64,000 bases of DNA from Rhodanobacter sp. C05 (lineage in GTDB: Bacteria > Pseudomonadota > Gammaproteobacteria > Xanthomonadales > Rhodanobacteraceae), in contig NZ_MUNQ01000022.1 of NCBI RefSeq assembly GCF_002001165.1, positions 53,438-117,437 on the forward strand, given 5' to 3'. Positions 8,098-16,924 of this stretch are shown in pieces; within the stretch, counting starts at the first letter, position 1, and the number at the start of each line of letters is the position of its first letter. The notes under the pieces are model-generated. The model worked only from the letters and a program-made list of their open reading frames with translations. It was not told where the DNA came from and did not search any database. A program made the translations under genes and the position numbers.

Positions 8098-10902
8098 CTA
8101 GAGGTTTGCAAGCAAGCGTATCGTTGCATCGCGCTCGGCGTTCGGTCCTGCTTCGACTTCAGCAAGCGATGCTTTCGCCTCGGCACGAAGCCGATCTGCA
8201 GCCGAGTGGTCGCCAAGCGAAACGTCGACGCGCGCAAGGTCGGCCTCGGCGTGCGCAACCAACATGGTCGTGTTCGGCATGATCGCATTGGCTGCCGCGA
8301 GGGCGCCTTCAATTTGCGGCTTTGCGTCATCGCTGCGACCGAGAGTCTGCAGAATGTCGCCGAACAGAAGACGCGCTCTGATCGCCTTGTCGGAACCCTG
8401 GTCCGCCAGTTCGGTGTAGATCGCGACAGCCTCTCCGGCAAGTGCAGCTGCGCGCTCGCGGGCACCGCTTGCAACCATGAGTTCGGCTTCGACGGTGAGC
8501 GCGAAAGCTACATCCGGATGCGCATCACGATGCAGTCGCCGCGCTTCCGCAAGCGCGTTGTCGGCCATCATTCGAGCTTCGTCGAAGCGACCACGCGCAA
8601 CCAGGATTTCAGCCAGACATGCGTAGTCGTAGCTGCGGCCGTTGTCGCCATAATCCGTGCCGAGCAGGCGCTGCTTGCGGTCGATGGCATTGCGAAAACC
8701 TGCCTCCGCTTCAGCGTAAGCGCCCTGTCTGAAACGGATCCGCGCCAGATTGCCGAGGCTCACCGCCTCGTTGAGTGATGCGGCCGGCGCAAGCGGCTGA
8801 TCGACCGCAATCGCCTTCGTCAAGAACGTATCTGCCTCGTCCAGCTTGCCTTCGAGTACGAGCACGTTGGCAAGATCGTTCAGATGCCAGCCCACATGAA
8901 CATTCGGGCGCGCGTACGCGCTGGCGTCGATGTCGAGTGCGTCGCGCATGAGCTGCTCGCTCTCACTGTAGTGACCGAGCTGGATCAAGGCCGAGGTCAG
9001 GATCGTCATTGCGTCGGCGACATCGGCATGTCGTGTGCCAAGGTGGCTGCGCTTGCGCGCCAGCGCTTCGCGCAACAGCGGCTCCGCCAGACCGGGATGG
9101 CCGGCATCCGTCAGGATCCAGCCTAGATTCGTCACCGCCTCGGTCAGCGCATCGCTGTCATCAGGCAGCACGCGACGTGCGAGCGTGAGCGCCTTCCGGC
9201 CAATGTCGATTGCTTTCGCCGATTCGCCGATTCGCTCGTCAAGCCCAGCGAGCCATGCGAGCGCCTGCACTTCTTCCGGTGAATCACGGTTCGGGCCTGA
9301 ATCGAATGCTTCGATCGCGCCCTGCAGCCGCAACGTCGCATCGCGAACGCGGCCGAGTTCATCGGCCTCTTTCGCGAGCAGGTATTCGACGTGCAGCGTA
9401 CGCCTGTCCGTCACGCCGAACTGGACCTTCGCCAACGCAGCAGCTTCTTCGAGCGGCTGCTGTGCACGATCCGGATGGCCGCTGCGGCGCTCAAGATCGC
9501 CCACCAGCGCGAGAATCTCGACGCGCAACGCGGGCTGCATCGCGAAATTTCGATCGGCGCGCTCGCGTCCGTTCGCAAGCAGCTCCTCGGCGGTTTCGTT
9601 CGTCTCCGTTCCATGCGATGCGCTGTCGAACAGGCCTTCGAGGAACGCTTTGAGTGCATCAGCGCGCTTTGCTTCGCCCACGGCGGCGAGCGCCTGCGCA
9701 TGTGCCTCCTGCGCCGCGAGACGCGCAAGATGCGCTTCATGCAGGCCAACCGCTGTCGCACCGGCGAGGATCGTCGCGATCACGGCGCCGGTCGAGACAG
9801 CCAGCGCATGCCGTTTGGCGAACATGAAGATGCGATATGCGACCGTATCCGCTCGGGCCTGCAACGGCCGGCCGTCGAGGTAGTGCTGGATGTCCTCGCG
9901 CAGCGCAGCAACGCTCGCATAGCGGCGGATCGGGTCCGGCCGTGTCGCCTTCTGCACGATCGCGTGAAGATCGATGCCGAGTTTTCGCCGCAACGCCTCG
10001 TCGTCGAACGCAGGTGCTTTCGCATCAGTTCGTTCGTCGATACGGCGCGGCTGCAGACCGCAGAGCAACTGGACCAGCAGCATACCGAGTGCGTACACAT
10101 CAATCGCGGTCGTCGCGATATCGCCGGCAAACTGCTCGGGAGCCGCGTACAAGCGAGTCAGACGTCGCGCTTCGGTGCGCGTCTGCTCGCCTTCGCCGGT
10201 CAGGAGCTTGGCGATGCCGAAATCGACGAGCTTGACGCAACCATCCGCGCCGACGAGCACGTTGCTCGGTTTCAGGTCGCGATGCACGATCAGGCTGCGG
10301 TGCGCATGCTCGACCGCCGCAGACACGTCGATGAACAATGCAAGACGTTCACGCATGGCCAGACCACGCCGTTCGCAATGCGTGATGAGGTCGTCACCGG
10401 CGACGAATTCGAGTGCAAGGAACGGTGTGCCCGTCGGCGAGAAGCCCGCGTCGAGCAGCTGCGCAATATGTGGATGCTGCAGCCGCGCAAGAATGCGCTG
10501 CTCGCGCAGAAAGCGCCGACGCTCATCGGCGTCATGAACGTCGATGCGCAGCAGCTTGAGCGCGACCGTCTGCGGACCGCCCGGCAATTCGCGCTCGGCC
10601 TCGAATACGCTGGCCATGCCACCCGCACCGACGAAACGAAGTACGCGATAGCCTGAGATCGCTGGCAGCGCATCAGACGGGTCGTCGACTGGCGCCGGCA
10701 ACCATTGCAGCATGCCGCGCTCGAGTGCTTCGACACCTGGCGCATTGTCGAGCGCCTGCGCAACGAGTGCACGCAGCGTCGCATCTGCGCAATGCCTGCG
10801 CAGCCAGTCGGCCCGCCCCGCGACGGGGACCTCGAACAGTCGATCGATCAGCGGTTCGATCTCGTGCCATCGTTGAGCAAAGTCCAGAATCATCGGCAGC
10901 AC
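8098..10902 (-). CDS. Membrane-anchored eukaryotic-like Ser/Thr protein kinase with C-terminal TPR repeats
   Basis: 934 residues from a GTG at 10902 (GGGA upstream; ATG at 10893 is an alternative). The kinase domain spans roughly residues 85-350: glycine loop VGAGGMASVF, VALK (K116), HRDLKPSN (207-214), DFG (227-229) and AAPEQFAG. One membrane helix follows (VIATILAGATAVGLHEAHL region). The remaining 500 residues are helical tetratricopeptide-like repeats (ALTLARRVLPDDSDALTEAV and similar), probably periplasmic ligand- or partner-binding. It lies 58 nt downstream of an ECF sigma gene on the same strand, an arrangement known from Xanthomonadales in which the kinase is thought to signal to the sigma factor. 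All catalytic residues are present. Confidence 0.93.
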   Translation of the reverse strand: MLPMILDFAQRWHEIEPLIDRLFEVPVAGRADWLRRHCADATLRALVAQALDNAPGVEALERGMLQWLPAPVDDPSDALPAISGYRVLRFVGAGGMASVFEAERELPGGPQTVALKLLRIDVHDADERRRFLREQRILARLQHPHIAQLLDAGFSPTGTPFLALEFVAGDDLITHCERRGLAMRERLALFIDVSAAVEHAHRSLIVHRDLKPSNVLVGADGCVKLVDFGIAKLLTGEGEQTRTEARRLTRLYAAPEQFAGDIATTAIDVYALGMLLVQLLCGLQPRRIDERTDAKAPAFDDEALRRKLGIDLHAIVQKATRPDPIRRYASVAALREDIQHYLDGRPLQARADTVAYRIFMFAKRHALAVSTGAVIATILAGATAVGLHEAHLARLAAQEAHAQALAAVGEAKRADALKAFLEGLFDSASHGTETNETAEELLANGRERADRNFAMQPALRVEILALVGDLERRSGHPDRAQQPLEEAAALAKVQFGVTDRRTLHVEYLLAKEADELGRVRDATLRLQGAIEAFDSGPNRDSPEEVQALAWLAGLDERIGESAKAIDIGRKALTLARRVLPDDSDALTEAVTNLGWILTDAGHPGLAEPLLREALARKRSHLGTRHADVADAMTILTSALIQLGHYSESEQLMRDALDIDASAYARPNVHVGWHLNDLANVLVLEGKLDEADTFLTKAIAVDQPLAPAASLNEAVSLGNLARIRFRQGAYAEAEAGFRNAIDRKQRLLGTDYGDNGRSYDYACLAEILVARGRFDEARMMADNALAEARRLHRDAHPDVAFALTVEAELMVASGARERAAALAGEAVAIYTELADQGSDKAIRARLLFGDILQTLGRSDDAKPQIEGALAAANAIMPNTTMLVAHAEADLARVDVSLGDHSAADRLRAEAKASLAEVEAGPNAERDATIRLLANL

Positions 10903-10960
10903 GCATTCCCGTTCTGAGATACCTCTATAGCGTAATCACACCGCGAATACCGACATGAGC

Positions 10961-11506
10961 TCACCCATCCGAGACCAGGCAGGCGGACAGGAACGTGCGT
11001 GCCTTCAGCCAGTCACGCTCGATCGTGCGTGGATTGACACCGAGAACCTCGGCGATATCCGGGCTCGAAAGATCCGCAAATAACCGCAGCTCGGCGACGC
11101 GGGCAAGGCGCTGATCCAGGGCGGCGAGCCGGCTCAAAGCCTCGTCGATCGCCAGTACGTCGATGATGTCCGATCTCGCCTCTTCAGCCATCATCTCCGG
11201 TGCTTGACGTTTCTGCGCCTTCTTCCGTCGCGCGTGGTCGATCAGGATATGGCGCATCACCTGGCTGATGTACGCATACAAATGCGCACGATCGGGAAAC
11301 GTGGCCTCACTCTGATCAGCCAGCTTCAGATAGGCCTCGTGGACCAGCGCCGTCGTCTCGAGCGTATGCGCTGCTTCATGCGCCCGTTGGCGGCGCGCGA
11401 GACGACGCAAGGTCGCGTAGATCTTCGGAATCAGTGCGTCAAGCGCCGCGGAATCGCCATGCGCGGCGCGCACGAGGGCTTCCGTGACCTGGGGATCGGC
11501 GTTCAT
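10961..11506 (-). CDS. ECF-family RNA polymerase sigma factor (kinase-linked type)
   Basis: 181 residues. Region 2 reads KIYATLRRLARRQR ... HTLETTALVHEAYLKL and HLYAYISQVMRHILIDHARRKK; region 4 reads ALDQRLARVAELRLFADLSSPDIAEVLGVNPRTIERDW, a sigma HTH. The TALVHEAYLKL phrase is typical of the ECF subfamily encoded beside eukaryotic-like kinases. I chose the ATG at 11506 because the conserved domain begins right after it; ATG 11557 is an in-frame alternative. It is transcribed with the kinase and divergently from the HAF-repeat gene, which is a plausible regulon member. Confidence 0.9.
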   Translation of the reverse strand: MNADPQVTEALVRAAHGDSAALDALIPKIYATLRRLARRQRAHEAAHTLETTALVHEAYLKLADQSEATFPDRAHLYAYISQVMRHILIDHARRKKAQKRQAPEMMAEEARSDIIDVLAIDEALSRLAALDQRLARVAELRLFADLSSPDIAEVLGVNPRTIERDWLKARTFLSACLVSDG

Positions 11507-11674
11507 GCGCACTGCGGGTCTGGCCACTGCAACCGGCAGTGTTGCGGAGGAAGCCATTCCGATCGTGTCGGTACAGGCGCCCTTTTTGCGCTGTAAGGAG
11601 AGATGGCGAAGTCCAGGACGGCCGCAGGCTTTCGGAGTGCCATCACCCGTCTCATCCAAACAAGGATTGAAGTC

Positions 11675-12652
11675 ATGTCAAATCATCGCTCTTCGTATGG
11701 CCGGCTCACAAGAGCCGCTGCTCTGTGGGCCCTTGTCCTCGTCGGCTCCGCCGGCGCTGCCGTTGCGAACGCCGGAACCGGCGCGACCCCATCGGTGCCC
11801 GGCACGGCAGCGTCCAGGCCCGCCAGCAGCCCGGGGACCTACACCTATCAAACGCTCGACTACCCCGGTGCATCGCTGACGATCTTCTGGGGGATCAACG
11901 ATTTCGGCGAACTGGCTGGTCAATACAGCATCGCTGGCGGTACATCACACGCCATGGTTTATCGCCATGGCCGGTTCGAGCAGCTCGATCCCAAAAGTGT
12001 GCTGGGCGAGTACTTCAGCGCCGCCGGCGGCCCCAATGATGCCGGCACGATGTACGGTGGTTATGCCGATGCGTCAGGATTGCAGCACGGCTTCGTGACC
12101 CATGGAAACCATGTCGAAACGGTCGACTTTCCAGGCCACCTCAACTCGAATGTAGACGGCCTCAACCTGTTCGGTGCGATAGCCGGCGTGTACTGGGACG
12201 CCGACGGGATCTATCACGGGGTATTGCGCCGCGGCCAAGGGCTCGATACGCCAATCAACGTTGCTGGCGCGCTCGATACCTATCCGCTCGGCATCGACGG
12301 CAACAGTGAAATCGTGGGCTATTGGGATACCAATCCGGCCCAGCCCCATGGCTTCTATCGCAGCGCAAACGGACAGCTCGTGACGATCGACGTACCGAAT
12401 GCAACCAGTACGGTCGCGTTCGCGATCAATGACCTCGGCCAAATTGCCGGCTATTACTCGGACGCATCCGGAGCCCTCCATGGCTTCGTGAAAACACAGC
12501 AGCAATTCCAGAATGTCGACGTGCCTGGAGCCACGGCGACGGTTGCGACCGCGATCAACAATTTCGGCGTGGTCGCCGGCGAATACTTCGACAATGCCGG
12601 CAATCGGCACGGATTCACCGCAACCCCGGTGGTGAAGTCGCGACAGAACTGA
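11675..12652 (+). CDS. Secreted HAF-repeat protein
   Basis: 325 residues. The start at 11675 follows AAGGA and gives a long signal peptide (AAALWALVLVGSAGAAVANA). The mature part is five to six degenerate repeats of about 40 residues built on INxxGxIAGxYxDxxGxxHGF: GINDFGELAGQY, YADASGLQHGF, GAIAGVYWDADGIYHG, IVGYWDT with PHGFY, AINDLGQIAGYYSDASGALHGF and AINNFGVVAGEYFDNAGNRHGF. These HAF repeats (named for a conserved His-Ala-Phe-like core) probably form an extracellular beta-propeller. It is divergent from the ECF sigma/kinase pair. Function unknown. Confidence 0.88.
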   Translation: MSNHRSSYGRLTRAAALWALVLVGSAGAAVANAGTGATPSVPGTAASRPASSPGTYTYQTLDYPGASLTIFWGINDFGELAGQYSIAGGTSHAMVYRHGRFEQLDPKSVLGEYFSAAGGPNDAGTMYGGYADASGLQHGFVTHGNHVETVDFPGHLNSNVDGLNLFGAIAGVYWDADGIYHGVLRRGQGLDTPINVAGALDTYPLGIDGNSEIVGYWDTNPAQPHGFYRSANGQLVTIDVPNATSTVAFAINDLGQIAGYYSDASGALHGFVKTQQQFQNVDVPGATATVATAINNFGVVAGEYFDNAGNRHGFTATPVVKSRQN

Positions 12653-12660
12653 TGAAAGTG

Positions 12661-12686
12661 AAGGCTCCGCATGGACGCGGAGTCTT
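12661..12686 (+). terminator. Hairpin terminator after the HAF-repeat gene
   Basis: Ten-pair stem 12661-12670 with 12677-12686 (core CTCCGC / GCGGAG, one G-T pair, AA/TT at the base) and a 6-nt loop, starting 8 nt after the HAF gene stop. The T run is short, so this may be a weak intrinsic terminator. The rest of 12687-12922 shows nothing I can name. Confidence 0.6.
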
Positions 12687-12922
12687 CGTCACTCTCCAGC
12701 TGAACGTTTCGACTTGACGTTTCCGGAAGGAAAGCCCGAAACCCTGGTCATGGCCCAGTTTTAGGGAAATTCGACTCTGTCCCTGACTTGGAAAATCGGT
12801 CTTCGGAACGTCTCCACTCTTTAGTCCACTTGCGAATTCGGCCCCCTGTAGGCAAAAAAGAGCAGGCCTTCCACGGCAATGGAGGATGTCTCCAACCCCT
12901 TTGCTGCAGTTGCATGGCGCAT

Positions 12923-13744
12923 CTACATATATGCGCCACTCACACCGATCTTCGCACCTTTGCCAAACGGACCATCGTCTTCATCGTCGCCAATCTCGTC
13001 CACTGGATTCGGTGGCAACCAGTCAGCGCGATTGGCCCATGTTGCCAGCGTGACGCCGAAATGGGTGAAGACATCATGCGCCAGGCGATAGAACCCTTTG
13101 TCGGTGGTGCCTTTGCCGAATGTTTCGGTAGGCAACATATTCCCCGAACCACCGCCATCGAAACCAACGAGCTCCCCGGAATCCATGTAGATGGGACCGC
13201 CCGAGTCCCCGGGACGATTGTGCCGCTCGCTGAAAATATAAGTTTTGTCGAGCATGTCCGCGATGGAAATCACGCCGAACTGCTGGTTGTAGGCAAATTT
13301 GTCAACATCTATTTTTGAATAAGCCTCGGATTTCTGACCGCAATGCCACACCATAAGATGCATAGCCTTAAGCTGTACCGGCAACTCAGCATTCCTGGCC
13401 TTGACTGCACGATAGGAAGACGGATCAAACACGCTCCGGAAAACCAGATCTTTGTCGTTCCTGCGAACAGCAAAGGCCCGATCTTTCAGCTTGTGAGCCA
13501 CGTTGTCATCCAGCTCGACCAAGGCTGCATCGAGCTCTTCATTGTTTCTGGCCGGAGGCATGTCCGGCGTAACTTCCCGGACGAATCCGACTTTCTGGTT
13601 CTTTTTGAAAACCGCATCCCCCACATCTCTGAAGGCATGCCTTGATACGATCACGTAGAGCTTTTTGGGGCCGCCGCTCTTGAAAACAAAACATCCAAGG
13701 GTCGCCTGTTGTTTGCCATTGGACAGGCAGCTTCCGATTCTCAT
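12923..13744 (-). CDS. Trypsin-like serine peptidase, no signal peptide
   Basis: 273 residues. A chymotrypsin-fold triad is readable: H36 in YVIVSRHAF after TLGCFVF, D72 in LDAALVELD, and S181 in RPGDSGGPIYM, with ELVGFDGG after it. No signal peptide or membrane helix is seen, so it is probably cytoplasmic, unlike secreted HtrA/trypsin enzymes, and there is no PDZ domain. A strong AGGAGGG site precedes ATG 13744. Base composition is visibly lower in GC than the neighbours, suggesting transfer. The next gene upstream on the same strand (14000-14536, 255 nt away) encodes a papain-fold-like protein. The triad is seen in sequence; any role in a conflict system is inference. Confidence 0.8.
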   Translation of the reverse strand: MRIGSCLSNGKQQATLGCFVFKSGGPKKLYVIVSRHAFRDVGDAVFKKNQKVGFVREVTPDMPPARNNEELDAALVELDDNVAHKLKDRAFAVRRNDKDLVFRSVFDPSSYRAVKARNAELPVQLKAMHLMVWHCGQKSEAYSKIDVDKFAYNQQFGVISIADMLDKTYIFSERHNRPGDSGGPIYMDSGELVGFDGGGSGNMLPTETFGKGTTDKGFYRLAHDVFTHFGVTLATWANRADWLPPNPVDEIGDDEDDGPFGKGAKIGVSGAYM

Positions 13745-13999
13745 TTCGAATCCCTCCTGTGCTGAATGATCTTTCCGTCTACCCGATCACATTGGTGCTT
13801 CGATCGCTCTACGGCGCTGCACACCGTCAGAAAACCTGCTTCACCGGTAAAAGCGCGTGCCCGCTCCCCTTGAATCCCCCGTCCCCAGGAATCGTCCTCA
13901 CCATCGCAAATCAGAAAACAAGGAACTCTGATCCTGAAGTATCCGGTTACCTAGCGAAAGTGCGCCCGGCACCACATTTCACCTTCCGCTCTTGACTGG

Positions 14000-14536
14000 C
14001 TAAAACAGCGTGCAGCCCCCACACTCGGTGAGGACCTTGGCCTCGTGGGTTTCCTTGTTGACCCGGCCGGAGTGTCGGAGCTGTTCTTTCTTCAGGGCGC
14101 CGTCCCCGCGACCTTCCTCAAGAGTGGCCCAGATGCTGCTCGCGCGGTCATCTCCCACGTACTTTTCGACCGTGGCGCCGTTGTGCAACCGGCTGAGTTC
14201 AGCCGTCCATTCGTCGTAGCTTCCGACAAATATCTGCGGCTTTTCATCGTCACGCCCGGGCTTGTAAAACTGACCAATGGTGGAGTCCACCATCACCGGA
14301 TTTTCTTCGTCGGACCACTTGAGGCTTACCGCCTTGTGGTCCTGGTGGTAGCCCTTGATCATGACTATCTTCAAGGAGGCTTTTGGAATGGCGTCGGGAT
14401 ACAGTCGAACGACGGTGTCATGAAGCCGGCGCGACATGGCATCACACGATCCAGGCTCATTAGCTGACGCAGCGCGTCGCCCAGGTATGCAACTTCTCGT
14501 CACTCGATCGAGGCATGTCGCTCTCCACGTGCGCAA
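14000..14536 (-). CDS. Small protein with papain-fold-like Cys-His-Asp pattern, possibly frameshifted at its N-terminus
   Basis: 178 residues if read from a TTG at 14536. A Cys in GSCDAMSRRL (C31), a His in DHKAVSLKW (H67) and an Asp in NPVMVDSTIGQF (D84) have the spacing and surroundings of papain-like-fold effectors of bacterial toxins. The rest (FVGSYDEWTAELSRLH and a charged tail ending CGGCTLF) has no clear match. The true start is uncertain: a much better ribosome binding site (GGAGAG) precedes ATG 14516 in a different frame, which encodes MPRSSDEKLHTWATRCVS and then stops, so the N-terminus may be broken. It lies upstream of the trypsin-like gene on the same strand. 14537-14761 holds nothing recognisable. 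Confidence 0.55.
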   Translation of the reverse strand: MRTWRATCLDRVTRSCIPGRRAASANEPGSCDAMSRRLHDTVVRLYPDAIPKASLKIVMIKGYHQDHKAVSLKWSDEENPVMVDSTIGQFYKPGRDDEKPQIFVGSYDEWTAELSRLHNGATVEKYVGDDRASSIWATLEEGRGDGALKKEQLRHSGRVNKETHEAKVLTECGGCTLF

Positions 14537-14761
14537 GGAAGCGGCATCCTACTCCCTGCCCGGGGGCCTACGGCAAGTGAAAAGTCGTGGCTCCTGCCCG
14601 CCCCTGGTGTGCTTCAGCTCGTCAATTCACCGTCTGAATATGCTGTGTGGGCGCCAACCACTAAACCGGTTCAGAGTACAGCCTTAGATAAAACGCGCTT
14701 GACACCATTGTGGAAGGCTCAAAGATATTCCTGCCAATAGAAAAGTCGCTGACGCCTTTCC

Positions 14762-15685
14762 CTAGACATTGTCCAGGAGCGTCGCGGACGGGACGAAAAA
14801 CAGGGATCCGGTGACGGCCTTGCTGAAATCCAGCAGGCGGTCGTAGTTGCCCGGCGGGTTGCCGACAAACATGTTGGTGAGCATCTGCTCGGTCCGGTCC
14901 GGGGATCGCGCGTAACCGATGAAGTAGGTACCGAACTCACCCTTGCTGACGTCGCCGAATGGCATGTTGTCACGCACGATCTGCAACTGCTCGCCATCCT
15001 TCTCGATGTTGGTCAGGACATTGTGCGCATAGGGAGCCTTCGCAGCATCGGTCTGTTCGATGTCCGAAAGTTTCGCCCTGCCGATGATGTTTTCCTGCTG
15101 CTCGACCGGCACCGTGTTCCACGCCTTCAAGTCGTGCAGGTACTTCTGCACGATGACATAGCTTCCGCCAGCAAAGTGAGGATCCTCGTCGCCGATGATC
15201 GCGGCGTCGATGGCATCCTGGTCCACGGGATTTTCGGTGCCATCGACAAAGCCGAGCAGATCGCGCTCGTCGAAGTACTTGAAGCCATGCACTTCATCTG
15301 CCCTTGCAACGGCGTCGCCGAGGCGGGACAGGATCTGGGTCGCCAGCTCGAAGCACAGGTCCATGCGCATGGCACGGATATGGAAAAGGATGTCCCCCGG
15401 CGTGGAAACGGCGTGGTGCTTCCCCTTGATCTCGCGGAACGGGTGCAGATCGCGGGGTCGCGGCTGTCCGAAAAGTCGGTCCCATGCGTCAAACCCGAAG
15501 CCCATGATGCAGGACAGGCGACCGTCAGGATCACGGAAACCTATGGCGCGTAAAAGCGACGACAGGTCACCACAAAGCGCTCGCACCGGCTCTTCATGTT
15601 GAGGTTCAGGGTTCAACGTCACCACGAGAAAAATCGCGGCGCTCGTCAGCTTGGCAACAACCGGCTGCGGAATGACGGAAGACAC
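14762..15685 (-). CDS. DyP-type heme peroxidase
   Basis: 307 residues from a GTG at 15685, chosen because AGGGGGTGG lies just upstream and the conserved domain begins immediately (SVIPQPVVAKLTSAAIFLVV); an in-frame ATG at 15829 adds unrelated residues. Family marks are the GxxDG motif in LLGFVDGTENP, the candidate proximal heme His in APYAHNVLT, the distal Arg in VRDNMPFG, and FIGYARSPDRTEQML near the end. The lack of a Tat signal places it in the cytoplasm, like YfeX-type enzymes. It oxidises small phenolic or porphyrin-type substrates with hydrogen peroxide. Confidence 0.92.
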   Translation of the reverse strand: MSSVIPQPVVAKLTSAAIFLVVTLNPEPQHEEPVRALCGDLSSLLRAIGFRDPDGRLSCIMGFGFDAWDRLFGQPRPRDLHPFREIKGKHHAVSTPGDILFHIRAMRMDLCFELATQILSRLGDAVARADEVHGFKYFDERDLLGFVDGTENPVDQDAIDAAIIGDEDPHFAGGSYVIVQKYLHDLKAWNTVPVEQQENIIGRAKLSDIEQTDAAKAPYAHNVLTNIEKDGEQLQIVRDNMPFGDVSKGEFGTYFIGYARSPDRTEQMLTNMFVGNPPGNYDRLLDFSKAVTGSLFFVPSATLLDNV

Positions 15686-15794
15686 GATCCACCCCCTGTG
15701 ATTTATTTCCTCCAGTATGCCTTCGCCTTGATGAAGTTCCAAAACAAGCCGGCATCGATCTCCCCGACACCTCTTTGATATGGTGAATGCCGGA

Positions 15795-16136
15795 TCAGGA
15801 TCGGCGGATACCGCGTCGGTGACTCGCAATCCACTTCAGCCAGGGTGCCAAATGGAAGGCACTCATAAGCGCATACATCAGCACCATGCTGCTCAGCGAC
15901 GAGGCACCGTGCACGGTCGAGCAAAGCATGTCCATCGGACCGCCGCCAAGGACACCCGTCAGCAATGCCATGAGGGCGAACGTCGGCGCTGCCGCCAGAC
16001 CCAGCCAGCCGGCTGCGCGGAGGGATGCCGCATCACCGCCTTCATGACCGAAGGCAGCGTGGACATCTGCGCCGGCATGTACATCGCTCACGTCATCTCT
16101 CTTGTCATGAAGCACTGTTCCACCCCGCCAGGACAT
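15795..16136 (-). CDS. Small membrane protein
   Basis: 113 residues with a His/Asp-rich N-terminus (DVSDVHAGADVHAAFGHEGG) and two likely membrane helices (GLAAAPTFALMALLTGVLGG and SSMVLMYALMSAFHL). Its ATG (16136) begins 3 nt after the stop of the DUF899 gene, so it is probably co-translated with it. Not a family I recognise. Confidence 0.6.
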   Translation of the reverse strand: MSWRGGTVLHDKRDDVSDVHAGADVHAAFGHEGGDAASLRAAGWLGLAAAPTFALMALLTGVLGGGPMDMLCSTVHGASSLSSMVLMYALMSAFHLAPWLKWIASHRRGIRRS

Positions 16137-16139
16137 GGC

Positions 16140-16904
16140 TCAACCCTTGCCATACTCGTCGTGGCGACGCCACCAGATGCCCGTCTCGTTGCGCCCCCTG
16201 GGAGCACGGTCGAGCCATGGATACATGCCCCAGACGCCGTCCACTCCGCGCGCGTAGGTGGAATAGGTGTGGTACACGACGCCATCCTCGAGCACGAACG
16301 CGCTCATGCCCGGCCGGTCGCGTGCATAGGTGGCTGCATCGGTTCCGCAGGTGGCGGCAAACTGGGCGACGGGCTCCGGGACCGGCGACGCGTCCATCGC
16401 ATGGCCGCCGCGCTCATAGTTGTATTCGACGCTCCCTTCGCGCTGCTGCTCCTCGGTAAAGGAGACGTTGAAGTCGAAATTGAAGTCGCCGCCGTTCGAG
16501 GACGCCCAGGGAAACGTCCACCCCATTCGACGCTTGTAGGCCTGTAGCGTTGCCAGCGGCGCGCGCGAAACCGCCGAGAACATCACGTCATGGTTGATCA
16601 GGTGGATGGCAATGCCGTTGAAGCCGTCGGCGATCGACGAACAGGAGGGGCACCCAGCCTTGTAGTCGGGCCCGAACATGAAGTGATAGACCAGCAGTTG
16701 CGAACAACCGCGAAACAGGTCGGCCAGCGTGACGCTGCCTTCCTCGGTCTCGAACCGGTAATCCTTGTCGACGCGCACCCATGGCAGCGCCTGCCGCTGC
16801 CGTGCCAGCTCGTCGCCGCGCCGTGTGAACTCTTTCTCGGCCTGAAGCAGCTCAAGCCGCGCTGCCATCCACTCTTCGCGTGTTCCAGTCTTGTATTCGG
16901 TCAT
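16140..16904 (-). CDS. DUF899 family thioredoxin-like protein
   Basis: 254 residues starting at ATG 16904 after AAAGGAGA. The family phrases are all present: REEWMAARLELLQAEKEFTRRGDELARQR, LPWVRVDKDYRF, LFRGCSQLLVYHFMFGPDY, GCPSCSSIADGF (CxxC) and WTFPWASSNGGDFNFDF. DUF899 proteins have a thioredoxin fold; their reaction is not established. It probably forms an operon with the GST just upstream (20-nt gap) and the small membrane protein downstream, divergent from a regulator at 17730. Confidence 0.92.
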   Translation of the reverse strand: MTEYKTGTREEWMAARLELLQAEKEFTRRGDELARQRQALPWVRVDKDYRFETEEGSVTLADLFRGCSQLLVYHFMFGPDYKAGCPSCSSIADGFNGIAIHLINHDVMFSAVSRAPLATLQAYKRRMGWTFPWASSNGGDFNFDFNVSFTEEQQREGSVEYNYERGGHAMDASPVPEPVAQFAATCGTDAATYARDRPGMSAFVLEDGVVYHTYSTYARGVDGVWGMYPWLDRAPRGRNETGIWWRRHDEYGKG

Positions 16905-16924
16905 CGCTGCTCTCCTTTTCAAAC

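Noticed and set aside
13759..13995. 78-codon frame between trypsin-like and papain-like genes
   Set aside because: No ribosome binding site or family, opposite in direction to the pair; probably chance.
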